Shown piece after piece: positions 32,526-40,921 of a stretch of 62,133 bases of DNA. A model generated the notes under the pieces. It searched no databases and was not told the origin of the DNA. It worked only from the letters and a program-made list of their open reading frames with translations. Both the position numbers and the translations under genes were made by a program. Source of the DNA: Actinomycetota bacterium (lineage in GTDB: Bacteria; Actinomycetota; Acidimicrobiia; IMCC26256; JAENVU01); contig VGBT01000013.1 in the NCBI GenBank assembly GCA_016870395.1, positions 1-62,133 of the forward strand. Reading direction: 5' to 3'. Positions within the stretch are counted from its first letter, which is position 1, and every line of letters starts with the position of its first letter.

Positions 32526-33060
32526 CGGTCGCCCCGAGAGTCACGAGCAGGGCCGGGAAGTGCTCCACCGCAATCGCGCGCACCTCGGCCTCCGGCCGCG
32601 ACTCAAGCGGGTAGGGCAAGACGTGCACACGCAGGCCGGACCGTCCCGCGTTGGCAGCCATCGTGTGGGCCAGCTGCTCGAACTCCGCAGTCACGACGAC
32701 GACCGCCGCCTTTCCCTCCGCTGCGACCGTCACGGTGTCGTGAACGCTCCAGGAGGTACAAGATCCTCAGTTGCCCAGGCCGACGACGGCCACGTCGGCG
32801 GCCGAGGCGAAGTCGGCGAGCTCCCGCGAGGTGACGACGCCCTCGTCTCCGATCCGGTTGCCCGCGCGCCAGCGACGGACGTCGGCGCCGAGCGCCCGCA
32901 GCCGGGGCGCCCACTCGTCGAGCACCCAGCCGTAGCTCTCCCAGGCGGTGTCGGAGCGAAGGCCGACCACCTTCCCGGCGAGCGAGCCCGCGTCGGGACC
33001 GGGATGGGCGTCCACCTCGGGTGGCGCCGCGGTGGGATCGAGGATCCTCACCCGGCTCAC
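32518..33060 (-). CDS. UGSC-family selenoprotein (in-frame UGA)
   Basis: 180 residues with selenocysteine at codon 98 (TGA at 32767-32769). The frame continues across the UGA with no other stop: VVGLGN-U-GSCTSWSVHDTVTV, the exact UGSC signature after which the family is named. GTG 33060 overlaps the ferredoxin stop (GTGA). Preceding sequence (LAGKVVGLRSDTAWESYGWV, VRRWRAGNRIGDEG) and following sequence (KAAVVVVTAEFEQLAHTM, VHVLPYPLESRPEAEVRAIA) match the family throughout. Selenol-based redox chemistry with C101 (U-G-S-C) is likely. The ferredoxin upstream could supply electrons. Without Sec decoding the product would be a 97-residue fragment. Confidence 0.85.
32730..32743 (-). promoter_or_regulatory. 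Candidate SECIS-type hairpin after the UGSC codon
   Basis: On the minus strand TCACG-ACAC-CGTGA forms a 5-bp hairpin whose loop lies ~29 nt after the UGA, inside the normal bacterial SECIS window. It is short and loop identity does not match E. coli fdhF closely, so this is a tentative call. Confidence 0.35.
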
Positions 33061-33263
33061 GAGGTGTGGTCCTCGAGCGTGATCGCGTGCTCCGGGCAGG
33101 CCTCCGCACCGATGCGGGCCGCGTGCTGCGCCTCGGCCGGGACCAAGCCGTCGGCCACGAGGATCTCGCAGTGCCCGAAGTCGTCGGCACCGTAGACCTC
33201 GGGGGCCAGGGCGTAGCAGCGCCCGTGTCCCACGCACGTCGCCTCGTCCACGCTCACCCGCAC
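33057..33263 (-). CDS. Small ferredoxin with one modified iron-sulfur cluster motif
   Basis: 68 residues. Motif CVGHGRC (C10, His in place of the second Cys, C16) plus EACPEHAI (C near 55) gives three cysteines, the pattern of [3Fe-4S] or non-Cys-ligated cluster ferredoxins that serve cytochrome P450s. Here no P450 gene is adjacent; the next genes are the UGSC selenoprotein and its companion, which makes the selenoprotein system the likely electron acceptor. Acidic, soluble, cytoplasmic. Operator site 5 lies ~96-111 bp upstream. Confidence 0.88.
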   Translation of the reverse strand: MRVSVDEATCVGHGRCYALAPEVYGADDFGHCEILVADGLVPAEAQHAARIGAEACPEHAITLEDHTS

Positions 33264-33306
33264 TACGACCCCTCCTGACCTGCTGATGGCCGGCTACGGC
33301 GCCGAT

Positions 33307-33325
33307 GTCACGGCCCACCGTGTCA
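33307..33325. promoter_or_regulatory. Inverted repeat in the ferredoxin-UGSC promoter region
   Basis: CACGG-ccca-CCGTG (33310-33323) lies within TGTCACGGCCCACCGTGTCA, also containing the direct repeat TGTCAC. It is ~45-60 bp upstream of the ferredoxin start. It may be a second regulator site or a transcript hairpin. Confidence 0.35.
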
Positions 33326-33358
33326 CCGGGGCGTCTGCGCCTCCTGAAGACGCGGTTC

Positions 33359-33374
33359 CTGACGTCGGCGTCAG
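33359..33374. promoter_or_regulatory. Palindromic operator, site 5
   Basis: CTGACGTCGGCGTCAG, good dyad with CTGACG/CGTCAG arms. It overlaps the stop codon of the isomerase gene and is ~96 bp upstream of the ferredoxin start, so it could control the ferredoxin-UGSC operon. Confidence 0.65.
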
Positions 33375-34006
33375 GGTAACGCGCCGACGTGGCGTGCGAG
33401 GTCGAGGGCCCAGCCACGCGGGTCGGCCAGCGCCCAGCCGTGGGCAGGCAGGTCGAAGTACTCGATGCTGCAGCGCCCCGGGTACCCGATGGCGTCGAGT
33501 CGCCCCAGCACCGCGGCCAGGTCCACCACCCCTGCGGGGTCGTCGACGTGCAGCTGGGTCCGACCGGGCGCGCCCTGGCGGAGCTGCACGTGGTCGGCCC
33601 ACGCCAACAGCTCGAGCGGATCACCTCCCCAATCCGCGACGTGGCCCGTGTCGACCAACAGGCGCAGCCCCGGCACCTCGTCCAACATCGCCCGGACCGT
33701 GTCCGTGGAGTGCACCACCCCCCCGGCCCACGGCTCGAGCAGCGCGCCGGGCGCCGCGCGGAACCAGCGCACGCAACGCTCCCACATCCCATCACCGCGC
33801 GCCGGCGCCGGCGTGGCACACCATCCCGGCACGGGCCTGGGAAACGCGGTGGGGCACCCGACGGGCAGCGCCAGCGACGACGGCGCGATCTCGACAGCCA
33901 CGTCGACGTGCGCGAATCCGTCGGCCGCGGCGAGCTCCGAGCGTCGCGCCACGTCGGATTCGGCCGCGTAGACCACGTCGACGACGCCGACCGGCCGACG
34001 GCTCAT
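33371..34006 (-). CDS. Sugar-phosphate isomerase/epimerase-like TIM-barrel protein
   Basis: 211 residues, ATG 34006. AP-endonuclease-2 fold: GVVDVVYAAESDVARRSELAAADGFAHVDVA at the N-terminus, ALLEPWAGG (metal Glu), LLVDTGHVADWGGDPLELL (Asp-x-x-His metal ligands), VQLRQGAPGRTQLHVDDPAG, and SIEYFDLPAHG (final Glu). It would isomerise or hydrolyse a small hydroxy- or keto-compound using a divalent metal. 10 nt after the SDR stop on the same strand, so cotranscribed with maoC and SDR. The actual substrate need not be a sugar. Confidence 0.8.
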   Translation of the reverse strand: MSRRPVGVVDVVYAAESDVARRSELAAADGFAHVDVAVEIAPSSLALPVGCPTAFPRPVPGWCATPAPARGDGMWERCVRWFRAAPGALLEPWAGGVVHSTDTVRAMLDEVPGLRLLVDTGHVADWGGDPLELLAWADHVQLRQGAPGRTQLHVDDPAGVVDLAAVLGRLDAIGYPGRCSIEYFDLPAHGWALADPRGWALDLARHVGALP

Positions 34007-34016
34007 CGAGTCGGCG

Positions 34017-34910
34017 CTACTTGTGCTCCATGCCCGACGGCATCACCATGCCGACGGTCTGGAGGTGCTGGCCGAGCACTTGGTCGAAGTGCTCCACGAC
34101 GCCCTCGACATCCCAGCCGCCGTCGCGCCACATCATCGCGATCGGCTTCGGGTGCTGGAAGAGCGTGTAGGCGTACTCGGTCCGCCCGACGACCTGGCCG
34201 TTCACGTGCGCGGCGTGCTCCGAGGCGAGGAACGCGACCACCGGCGCGTTGAGCGCCGGGGCGGCGTCGGGCGGCGGCACGGTGCCGGTGCGCTCGAAGA
34301 GCCCTGCGGTCATGCGCGTCGCCCCGACCGGTGCCAGTGCGTTGACGGTGATCCCCGAGCGTCCCAGCTCGAGCGCCCAGATGAAGGTCATGCCCATGAT
34401 GGCGGCCTTGGCCGCGCCGTAGTTCGTCTGGCCGAAGTTGCCCCGCATCCCGGCCGACGAGGTCACGTTGATGATGCGGCCGTAGCCCTGCTCCTTCATG
34501 ATCGGGGCCGCGTGCCGGGCGCAGTTGAAGGTGCCGTACATGTGCACCTTGACCACCGCGTCGAAGTCCTCGGGCTCCATCTTCACGAGGGACTTGTCCC
34601 GCACGATGCCCGCGTTGTTGACGAGGATGTCGACCGTCTCGAACGTGTCGAGGGCGGCAGCGACGATGCGGCCGGCGGCCTCGTACTCGCTGACCGACTC
34701 GTAGCTGGCGACGGCCTTGCCGCCGAGCGCCTCGATCTCCTTGACGACCTGCGCGGCCGGATCGTCGTCACCGCCTTGGCCGTCGAGCCCGACGCCGACG
34801 TCGTTGATTACGAGGTGCGCCCCCTCTCGGGCGAGGCACAGCGCGAGCTCGCGCCCGATGCCTCGCCCCGAACCGGTGACGATCGCGGTCTTGCCCTCGA
34901 GAATGCCCAT
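34017..34910 (-). CDS. SDR-family oxidoreductase (multifunctional-enzyme type)
   Basis: 297 residues, ATG 34910. NAD-binding motif TGSGRGIGRELALCLA (12-27), VINDVGVGLDGQGG (acidic residue favouring NAD), NNAGIVRDKSLVKM, catalytic TSSAGMRGNFGQTNYGAAK (Ser, Tyr and Lys), then a C-terminal extension FQHPKPIAMMWRDGGWDV typical of (3R)-hydroxyacyl-CoA dehydrogenases of the HSD17B4 group. With the MaoC hydratase gene upstream it forms the two halves of a multifunctional beta-oxidation enzyme. A paralogue of the SDR at 3550. Confidence 0.88.
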   Translation of the reverse strand: MGILEGKTAIVTGSGRGIGRELALCLAREGAHLVINDVGVGLDGQGGDDDPAAQVVKEIEALGGKAVASYESVSEYEAAGRIVAAALDTFETVDILVNNAGIVRDKSLVKMEPEDFDAVVKVHMYGTFNCARHAAPIMKEQGYGRIINVTSSAGMRGNFGQTNYGAAKAAIMGMTFIWALELGRSGITVNALAPVGATRMTAGLFERTGTVPPPDAAPALNAPVVAFLASEHAAHVNGQVVGRTEYAYTLFQHPKPIAMMWRDGGWDVEGVVEHFDQVLGQHLQTVGMVMPSGMEHK

Positions 34911-35009
34911 CGATGCCTTCCTGCTGTGCTCGGCCTCGTCTGCTGCGCCCGGCCCCTCGGCACGTGGTGCGGTCGCAGCGCAGGGTACCCGTGCCGCCGG
35001 TCGGCGTTC

Positions 35010-35438
35010 CTACGGCGCGGCGAGGGCCGTGGCGGTGCCGGCGAGCTTCTCCTCGCCCTCCGCGTTGCGGGCCGAGAGGGCCAGGTCGACGGTGCCGTCG
35101 GCGACGTTCACGCCGGTCACCGTCGCAGTGAAGGTGAGCGACTCGCCGGGCCACACCTGCTTCGCGAAGCGCACCTGCAGGCGCCGAATCGCCTCGGGAC
35201 CGAACCAGTCCTTCACCGCCCGAGCCATCAGCCCGGCCGTGAGCATGCCGTGGCCGAACACCGACGGGTTGCCCACCTGGGTCGCGATCGTGTCGTCGTG
35301 GTGCATCGGGTTGAAGTCACCCGACGCGCCCGCGTACCGCACGAAGTGGGTCCGGGTCAGGTTCTCGACGACGAGCGGGGGGGCCTCGTCGCCGACGGAG
35401 AGGTCGGCGAGCCGGGGGGCGGTGGCGGCGTGCTGCAC
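35010..35438 (-). CDS. MaoC-like (R)-specific enoyl-CoA hydratase
   Basis: 142 residues, start at 35438. Hotdog fold with the hydratase-2 motif YAGASGDFNPMHHDD (~35-49) supplying the Asp/His dyad, then VFGHGMLTAGLMARAV and VRFAKQVWPGESLTF. It hydrates 2-enoyl-CoA to (R)-3-hydroxyacyl-CoA as a dimer. First gene in a minus-strand operon with the HSD17B4-type SDR (99-bp gap) and an isomerase. Divergent from the TetR gene; two tandem operator sites lie between them. Confidence 0.88.
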   Translation of the reverse strand: MQHAATAPRLADLSVGDEAPPLVVENLTRTHFVRYAGASGDFNPMHHDDTIATQVGNPSVFGHGMLTAGLMARAVKDWFGPEAIRRLQVRFAKQVWPGESLTFTATVTGVNVADGTVDLALSARNAEGEEKLAGTATALAAP

Positions 35439-35542
35439 GGGGCTGCTCCTCCTTCGATGGTCGGCTCCGGTGCCATCCTGCTGCGGCCGTCGTCGGCCTG
35501 GGCACCTGCGCCTCCTCTTCGGGCTGGGACGCCGGAGGATAC

Positions 35543-35574
35543 CTGACTCTCCCGTCAGGTGACATGGGTGTCAA
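35543..35574. promoter_or_regulatory. Two abutting palindromic operators, sites 6a and 6b
   Basis: Site 6a CTGACTCTCCCGTCAG (35543-35558) is followed with no gap by 6b GTGACATGGGTGTCAA (35559-35574); both keep TGAC-N6-GTCA and the same 16-bp length. They lie in the divergent maoC/tetR promoter region, 20-50 bp before the TetR ATG. Tandem sites fit cooperative binding and autoregulation. Confidence 0.8.
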
Positions 35575-35593
35575 CTCGGCCTAGCCTCGCAGG

Positions 35594-36301
35594 ATGCCGA
35601 GCCCCCCGAGACCCCGCACGGGCGCGACCGGCGACCGGTCGGCCGCCGCGGGCAGCGACGGGGCCGGGTCCCCGGCCGCCGGCCGCGAGCTGCGGGCCCG
35701 CGGCCGGCGCACCATGGGGCGACTCCTCGACGCCGGCGTGGAGGTGTTCGCCAGCCGCGGCTACCACGCGGCGAGGGTCGACGACATCGTGAAGGTCGCC
35801 CAGACCTCGCACGGCACGTTCTACCTGTACTTCGCCAACAAAGAAGACCTGTTCCGCGCCCTGGCCGAGCGCGTCGCCAGCGAGATGCGCGACCTCGCCG
35901 CCGACCTGCCCCCGCTCGGCGACGACGCCGCGGGGGTCGAGGGGCTCCGGGCCTGGCTGGCCCGCTTCGCGGACCTCTACGCGCGCTACGGCCCGGTCAT
36001 CCGGGCCTGGACCGAGGCCGAGATCGGCGGCAGCGAGTTCCGGCGTCTCGGCGCCGGTGTGCTGACCGACTTCAGCCGCGTGTTCGCGCAGCGACTGATT
36101 GGGGCGGCGCCACCGGGAGTCGACCCGGCGGTCGCAGCCCTGGCCGTCGTCGCGATGATCGAGCGGGCCAACTACTACGTGCTGTCGGGTCAAGTGCGCG
36201 TCACGTCGGGCGCGATGGTCGACACGCTGGCCGCGGTGACCCATGCGGCCCTCTTTGGCGCCGCCGTGCCCGCTCCCACCGGCATGACCAACCGCGGGTA
36301 G
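35594..36301 (+). CDS. TetR-family regulator, candidate master regulator of the CTGAC-N6-GTCAG sites
   Basis: 235 residues, ATG 35594. A ~33-residue low-complexity Pro/Gly/Ser leader precedes the domain; a later start is possible. HTH: VFASRGYHAARVDDIVKVAQ, TSHGTFYLYFANKEDLFRAL (~51-90), a textbook TetR_N. C-terminal domain ~100-220 (LARFADLYARYGPVIRAW, VVAMIERANYYVLSG) has a TetR_C pocket likely to take an acyl or CoA-type ligand. Its own promoter carries the two tandem operators. Most regulators of beta-oxidation in actinobacteria are of this family and sense acyl-CoA. Direct binding is inferred from location. Confidence 0.88.
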   Translation: MPSPPRPRTGATGDRSAAAGSDGAGSPAAGRELRARGRRTMGRLLDAGVEVFASRGYHAARVDDIVKVAQTSHGTFYLYFANKEDLFRALAERVASEMRDLAADLPPLGDDAAGVEGLRAWLARFADLYARYGPVIRAWTEAEIGGSEFRRLGAGVLTDFSRVFAQRLIGAAPPGVDPAVAALAVVAMIERANYYVLSGQVRVTSGAMVDTLAAVTHAALFGAAVPAPTGMTNRG

Positions 36302-36320
36302 GCGGATGTACACGCGGTGA

Positions 36321-36344
36321 GGGGACCGCCTCGCGGCGGCCCCC
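36321..36344. terminator. Bidirectional terminator-like hairpin
   Basis: GGGGaCCGCC-tcgc-GGCGGcCCCC with one A-C mismatch, 20 nt after the TetR stop and 23 nt before the convergent lipoprotein stop. It is followed by a C/T-rich run on the plus strand. Confidence 0.6.
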
Positions 36345-36366
36345 TCCCTCCCGCGCACTCGTACGG

Positions 36367-36858
36367 CTACGCCGCGAACGTGAGGTCGATGTCGTCCGAA
36401 CGCTCCGCGTTCGGGTCGTCGACGAGCTCGCCGACCGAGAGGAAGCACCGCACGTCCGGCGTCCCGCACATGTGCGCGTTCTCGCCGATCGGGCCCTTCG
36501 TCACGGTCGTCGTGCCCTCTCCGGTCCCGTCGGCTCCTACCGTGAGGGTCTTGATGCCCGACAGGTCGCAGTCGGCCGCTCCCACCTCGGCGTCACCCGC
36601 CTGCGCGCACTCGTTGATCCCGAGCGTCTTGCCCGCCGTGAACCCCGAGACCTTGACAGTCACCGTGGCACCCTCGGCGAGGTCCGTCGTCGGCTCGGCC
36701 GTCGCCTGGTACGGATTCGCCTTCGTCGTGGTCGTGGACTCCTCGGCCTTCGTGGTCGTGGTCTCGTCCGACTTCTTGTCGTCGCTCGAGCACGCAGCGA
36801 GGAAGAGCGCCCCTGCCGCGACGACGGCAAGCAGCCGCACCCCTGTCCGTTGCTTCAT
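36367..36858 (-). CDS. Lipoprotein with neocarzinostatin-like Ig domain
   Basis: 163 residues from ATG 36858, selected because GGGGGAA lies 5-11 nt upstream and the signal peptide begins there. Lipobox LAACSS (Cys ~20), a Thr/Lys/Glu-rich linker (DETTTTKAEESTTTTK), then an Ig-like domain VTVKVSGFTAGKTLGINECA ... HMCGTPDVRCFLSV with the paired cysteines and strand pattern of the neocarzinostatin family. The apoproteins bind enediynes, but most family members in non-producers are simple surface beta-sandwich proteins. No enediyne genes are nearby. Convergent with TetR; 47 bp downstream of the ABC ATPase gene. Confidence 0.78.
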   Translation of the reverse strand: MKQRTGVRLLAVVAAGALFLAACSSDDKKSDETTTTKAEESTTTTKANPYQATAEPTTDLAEGATVTVKVSGFTAGKTLGINECAQAGDAEVGAADCDLSGIKTLTVGADGTGEGTTTVTKGPIGENAHMCGTPDVRCFLSVGELVDDPNAERSDDIDLTFAA

Positions 36859-36905
36859 TGCTTCCCCCGTTTCCGCGGCACGAGGCCGCTCCTTGTTCCG
36901 ATCTC

Positions 36906-38987
36906 TCACGTGCCCACCCCTCCGGCCGGCGTTCCCCGCGCGAGCAGCGTGACCGGCGCGCCGGCGAGCGCCGGTCCCTCAGTGTGCAGGTGGCAAGCCA
37001 CCACGGTGCCCGCGGCCGTCGAGAACGGCGATGGGTCCTGCTGCGCGCAGACATCCATCGCGTACGCGCAGCGCGGGTGGAACCGGCAGCCGCTCGGCGG
37101 TGCGAGTGGGCTCGGCACGTCTCCCTCCAACACGACCCGCTCGCGCAGTGCCGACGGATCAGGCACCGGGATGGCCGAGAGGAGCGCCGCCGTGTAGGGG
37201 TGGGTCGGCCGCGCGTAGACCTGCTCGGCGGGGCCCTGCTCGACGATGCGCCCCAGGTACATCACGGCAATCCGGTCCGAGATGTGGCGCACGACCGAGA
37301 GGTCGTGCGCGATGAACAGGTACGAGAGCCCCAAGCGGTCCTGGAGGTCGGTCAGCAGGTTGATCACTTGCGACTGCGTCGACACGTCGAGCGAGCTCAC
37401 CGGCTCGTCCAGGATCAGCAGGCTCGGGTCGAGCGCCAACGCACGGGCGATCGCGATCCGCTGCCGCTGCCCGCCCGAGAACTCGTGCGGGTAGCGGTGC
37501 ACGAGGTGCGAGCCGAGGCCGACCTGTTCGAGCAACGCCGCGACGCGCGCGTCGCGCTCGGGGCCCTGCAAACCGAGATGGACCTCGAGCGGCTCTCCGA
37601 CCGTCTCCGCGATCGTCGCCCGCGGGTCGAGTGAGGAGTACGGATCCTGGAACACGATCTGCATCCGGCGGCGCGCGCTGCGCAGAGCCGCGGCGTCCAG
37701 CCTGGTCACGTCGGTGCCGTCCAGGTGCACGCTTCCGGCAGTCGGCTCGACCAGGCGCAGCACGAGCCGCGCCACCGTGGACTTGCCCGAGCCGGACTCG
37801 CCGACGAGTCCGACCGTCTCTGCGCGACCGATCGCGAGCTCCACCCCGTCTACGGCGCGCACCTGGCCGACGACCCGGCGGATCAGTCCGGACCGCAAGG
37901 GGAAGTCCTTGGCGAGACCGGAGATCTCCACGAGCGGCTCGACCGGGTCCGCGATCGCGGGCGCCGGTGCGACCGACTCGGGCGCGACCCAGTGCGAGCC
38001 CAGCAGGCTGAGCTCCTCGGCCCTCACGCACCGGGACCGTGTGCTCCCGGCGTCGCGGAGGGCAACCGGCCCGTCCTCGCACCCCGGAGCCACGTGGGCG
38101 CAGCGCGGTGCGAACCGACATCCCTCCGGCCAGGCATCCGGGTTCGGCACCTGTCCCGGGATCACCACGAGTGCGTCACCGGGCACCGCGAGCTGTGGCA
38201 TCGAGGCGAGCAGGCCCTCGGTGTACGGGTGGCGCGGGGTCGCGAAGAGCGCGCCGACGCCAGCCTGCTCCACGACCTGGCCCGCGTACATCACGACGAC
38301 GCGCTCGCAGATCTCAGCGACGACCCCGAGGTCGTGCGTGACGAACACCACCGACAGACCGTTCTCACGCTGCAAGGTGCGCAACAGGTCGAGGATCTGG
38401 GCCTGAATGGTCACGTCGAGCGCCGTCGTCGGCTCGTCGGCGATCAGGAGCCTCGGATCGTTCGCGAGGGCCATCGCGATCATCGCCCGCTGGCGCATGC
38501 CGCCCGAGAAGGCGTGCGGGTAGTCCCTGACCCGACGATGCGGGTCCGGGATCCCCACCCGGTCGAGCATCTCGACTGCGTGCGCCCATGCCTGCTTGCG
38601 GGGGCAGCGACGATGGGCGCGCACCGCCTCGGCAATCTGGTTGCCGACGGTGAACACCGGGTTGAGGCTGGTCATCGGCTCCTGGAAGATCATCGCGATC
38701 TCCGAGCCGCGCAGCGCGCGCTGCTCGCGACGCTCGAGCGCGAGCAGGTCCCGCCCGTCGAAGCGCAGGACGTCGGCCCTGACGCGCCCCAAGCGTGGCG
38801 GGATGAGCCCCATCACCGCGAGCGACGACACGCTCTTCCCCGAGCCGCTCTCGCCGACCAGCCCCACGGTCTCACCCCGACCGACGGAGAAGCCGACGTC
38901 CTCGACGACCGGCAACGGCCCGTGCCGCGTACCGAACTCGACGGTGAGGCCGGCTACCTCGAGCAGTGGCGCGGTGGGCGTCCTCAT
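36906..38987 (-). CDS. Fused dipeptide/oligopeptide ABC transporter ATP-binding protein (DppD-DppF fusion)
   Basis: 693 residues, ATG 38987 overlapping the permease stop. Two complete ABC domains: Walker A GESGSGKS at ~45-52 and again near 395, signature [13 protein letters not shown] and [15 protein letters not shown], Walker B LLIADEP and LLILDEP. Each ends with the Opp-type C-terminal cysteine cluster ([30 protein letters not shown]), the signature of oligo/dipeptide importers. In most bacteria these are two genes; the fusion fixes their 1:1 ratio. It drives the permease pair upstream. Confidence 0.92.
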   Translation of the reverse strand: MRTPTAPLLEVAGLTVEFGTRHGPLPVVEDVGFSVGRGETVGLVGESGSGKSVSSLAVMGLIPPRLGRVRADVLRFDGRDLLALERREQRALRGSEIAMIFQEPMTSLNPVFTVGNQIAEAVRAHRRCPRKQAWAHAVEMLDRVGIPDPHRRVRDYPHAFSGGMRQRAMIAMALANDPRLLIADEPTTALDVTIQAQILDLLRTLQRENGLSVVFVTHDLGVVAEICERVVVMYAGQVVEQAGVGALFATPRHPYTEGLLASMPQLAVPGDALVVIPGQVPNPDAWPEGCRFAPRCAHVAPGCEDGPVALRDAGSTRSRCVRAEELSLLGSHWVAPESVAPAPAIADPVEPLVEISGLAKDFPLRSGLIRRVVGQVRAVDGVELAIGRAETVGLVGESGSGKSTVARLVLRLVEPTAGSVHLDGTDVTRLDAAALRSARRRMQIVFQDPYSSLDPRATIAETVGEPLEVHLGLQGPERDARVAALLEQVGLGSHLVHRYPHEFSGGQRQRIAIARALALDPSLLILDEPVSSLDVSTQSQVINLLTDLQDRLGLSYLFIAHDLSVVRHISDRIAVMYLGRIVEQGPAEQVYARPTHPYTAALLSAIPVPDPSALRERVVLEGDVPSPLAPPSGCRFHPRCAYAMDVCAQQDPSPFSTAAGTVVACHLHTEGPALAGAPVTLLARGTPAGGVGT

Positions 38988-39931
38988 TCGCCGATCCGGT
39001 AGCTCTCGCGGCCGAGCGCGTCGCGCAGCCCGTCACCGATGAGGTTGAAGGAGAGGATCGCCAGCAAGATCGCGATCACCGGCGGCACGAGTGGCCACTG
39101 GGTCTCGTTGATCGTCGAGTAGCCGCTCTGGAGCAGGCTCCCCCACGAGACGTCCGGCGGTTGGATCCCGAGCCCGAGGAACGACAGGCCGGCCTCGGCG
39201 CCGATGGCGTAGCCCATGAGCAGCGCGGCCTGCACGATGAACGGCGAGATCGTGTTCGGGAACACGTGCCGGCGGATCATCCTCGGCGAGGCGACCCCGA
39301 TCGAGCGTGAGGCCTCGATGAACGTCTCCTCGCGGACTGCGAGCACCTGGGAGCGGATGAGGCGCACGATGCCGGGCACGAACACGATCGCGATCGCGAT
39401 CGCCGAGTTGACCAGGCTGGGGCCGAGGAGCGCGGCCACCGCGAGCGCGAGCGTGAGCGGCGGGAAGGTGAACAGCGCGTTCATCACCCAGTCGATCCCA
39501 CCACCGATCCAACGTCCGAAGTAGCCGCTCAAGAGCCCGAGCGGCAGCGCGGCGACCGACGCGAGGATCACCACGATGAACGCGACCTCGAGCGAGGCGC
39601 GCGCGGCGTATACGAGCTGCGAGAGCAGGTCGTGCCCGATGCTGTCCGTCCCCAGCAGGTGCTCGGTGCTCGGGCCGGAGTTGATCGGCCCGACGTTTGT
39701 CGCCGACGGGTCGTACGGCGCAAGAAGTGGCGCGAAGACGGCAACCAGCAGGAGCAGGATGATGATCGTGAGGCCGGCCATCGCTGCCTTGTTGTGCAGG
39801 AAGCGCCGGCGCACGCGCCGCCAGGGCGCCTCGACGACCGCGCCGACGCCGGTCTCGATCGCCAGCGCCTCGCGCGTGATCTGGTCGGCCGCGATCGCGG
39901 GCTCGATCTCGAAGCTCATCGCCGCGTCCAC
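38984..39931 (-). CDS. Oligopeptide-type ABC transporter permease (DppC-like)
   Basis: 315 residues. Start at 39931 (GTG/ATG cluster); ATG 39919 (MSFEIEP) is an alternative. OppC_N segment followed by about six transmembrane helices (LTIIILLLLVAVFAPLLAPYDP, FIVVILASVAALPLGLLSGYFG and later ones) and the EAA-type loop EASRSIGVASPRMIRRHVFPN. It pairs with the DppB-like permease to form the membrane channel. The stop overlaps the fused ATPase start by 4 nt; 10-nt gap to the upstream permease. Confidence 0.9.
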   Translation of the reverse strand: MDAAMSFEIEPAIAADQITREALAIETGVGAVVEAPWRRVRRRFLHNKAAMAGLTIIILLLLVAVFAPLLAPYDPSATNVGPINSGPSTEHLLGTDSIGHDLLSQLVYAARASLEVAFIVVILASVAALPLGLLSGYFGRWIGGGIDWVMNALFTFPPLTLALAVAALLGPSLVNSAIAIAIVFVPGIVRLIRSQVLAVREETFIEASRSIGVASPRMIRRHVFPNTISPFIVQAALLMGYAIGAEAGLSFLGLGIQPPDVSWGSLLQSGYSTINETQWPLVPPVIAILLAILSFNLIGDGLRDALGRESYRIGE

Positions 39932-39941
39932 TCCTGGGGCT

Positions 39942-40889
39942 TCACGCGAGCCTCACCTTCGGGTTGAGGTACGCGTAGAGGACGTCGACAAGCAGGTTGA
40001 GGACCACGAAGATCAGCGCGGTCAACAGCACGACCCCCTGAATCACCGGCAGGTCCTTGTTGATGAGGGCCGAGTAGAAGTACTGGCCCATGCCCGGCAG
40101 GGAGAAGATGGTCTCGAGGATCACGGTCCCCCCGAGCATGTACGCGAACGAGATGCCGAGCACGGTGACCGGTGCGATCGACGCGTTCTTGAGTGCGTGT
40201 TTCATCACGACGAGCCGGCCGCTCAGGCCCTTCGAGCGCGCGGTGCGGATGTAGTCCTGCTCGAGCGCGTCGATGAGTGCGCCGCGAACCTGGCGCGCGA
40301 GCCCGGCCGCGCCAGGGATCCCCATCGCGAACCAGGGCAGGTACAGGTGCGTGGCCCACTCGACCGGCGACTCCGTGAACGGCACGTATCCGATCGCCGG
40401 GAGCATCTGCAGGTTCACTGCCAGGATGGTGACCAGCACCATGGCAAGCCAGAAGTCCGGGATCGCCAGCCCGATGCTCGACATGAAGGTCACCACGCGA
40501 TCGACGATGCTCCCGGGCCTCGTGCCGGCGATGATCCCGAGGGGGATCCCGAACGCGATGGTGACCGTGATCGCTCCCAGCGCGACCGACAGGGTCACCG
40601 GGAAGCGACTCGTGATCTCACTCGCGACGGTCCGGTTGTTGTAGAAGGACTCGCCGAGATCACCGCGCACCGCATTACCGAGCCAGATCCCGTACTGCTC
40701 GATCGTCGAGCGGTCGAGGTGCAGCTCCTCGCGCGCCCGCACGATGCCCTCGGGCGTCGCCTTCTGGCCCCCGGCGATGACCACCGCGGGATCGCCCTGG
40801 ATGAGCTGGGAAAGCCCGAACACGATGATCGAGACGAGCAACAGCAGCGGGACCGTGAGCAGCAACCGGCGCGCGACGTACGTCCCCAT
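39942..40889 (-). CDS. Oligopeptide-type ABC transporter permease (DppB-like)
   Basis: 315 residues, ATG 40889. N-terminal helix followed by the typical DppB loop (HLDRSTIEQYGIWLGNAVRGDLGESF), five further transmembrane segments, and the EAA loop RTARSKGLSGRLVVMKHALKN. Forms the translocation pore with DppC. 32 nt after the binding-protein stop, in the order SBP-DppB-DppC-DppDF. Probably transcribed from the promoter at operator site 7. Confidence 0.9.
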   Translation of the reverse strand: MGTYVARRLLLTVPLLLLVSIIVFGLSQLIQGDPAVVIAGGQKATPEGIVRAREELHLDRSTIEQYGIWLGNAVRGDLGESFYNNRTVASEITSRFPVTLSVALGAITVTIAFGIPLGIIAGTRPGSIVDRVVTFMSSIGLAIPDFWLAMVLVTILAVNLQMLPAIGYVPFTESPVEWATHLYLPWFAMGIPGAAGLARQVRGALIDALEQDYIRTARSKGLSGRLVVMKHALKNASIAPVTVLGISFAYMLGGTVILETIFSLPGMGQYFYSALINKDLPVIQGVVLLTALIFVVLNLLVDVLYAYLNPKVRLA

Positions 40890-40921
40890 CGGTCAGCGAG
40901 CCCGACCGGCGACGGTCGTGA

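Noticed and set aside
36367-36858. Enediyne antibiotic biosynthesis suggested by the neocarzinostatin-like protein
   Set aside because: No enediyne PKS or tailoring genes are present, and the fold is common in lipoproteins of non-producers.
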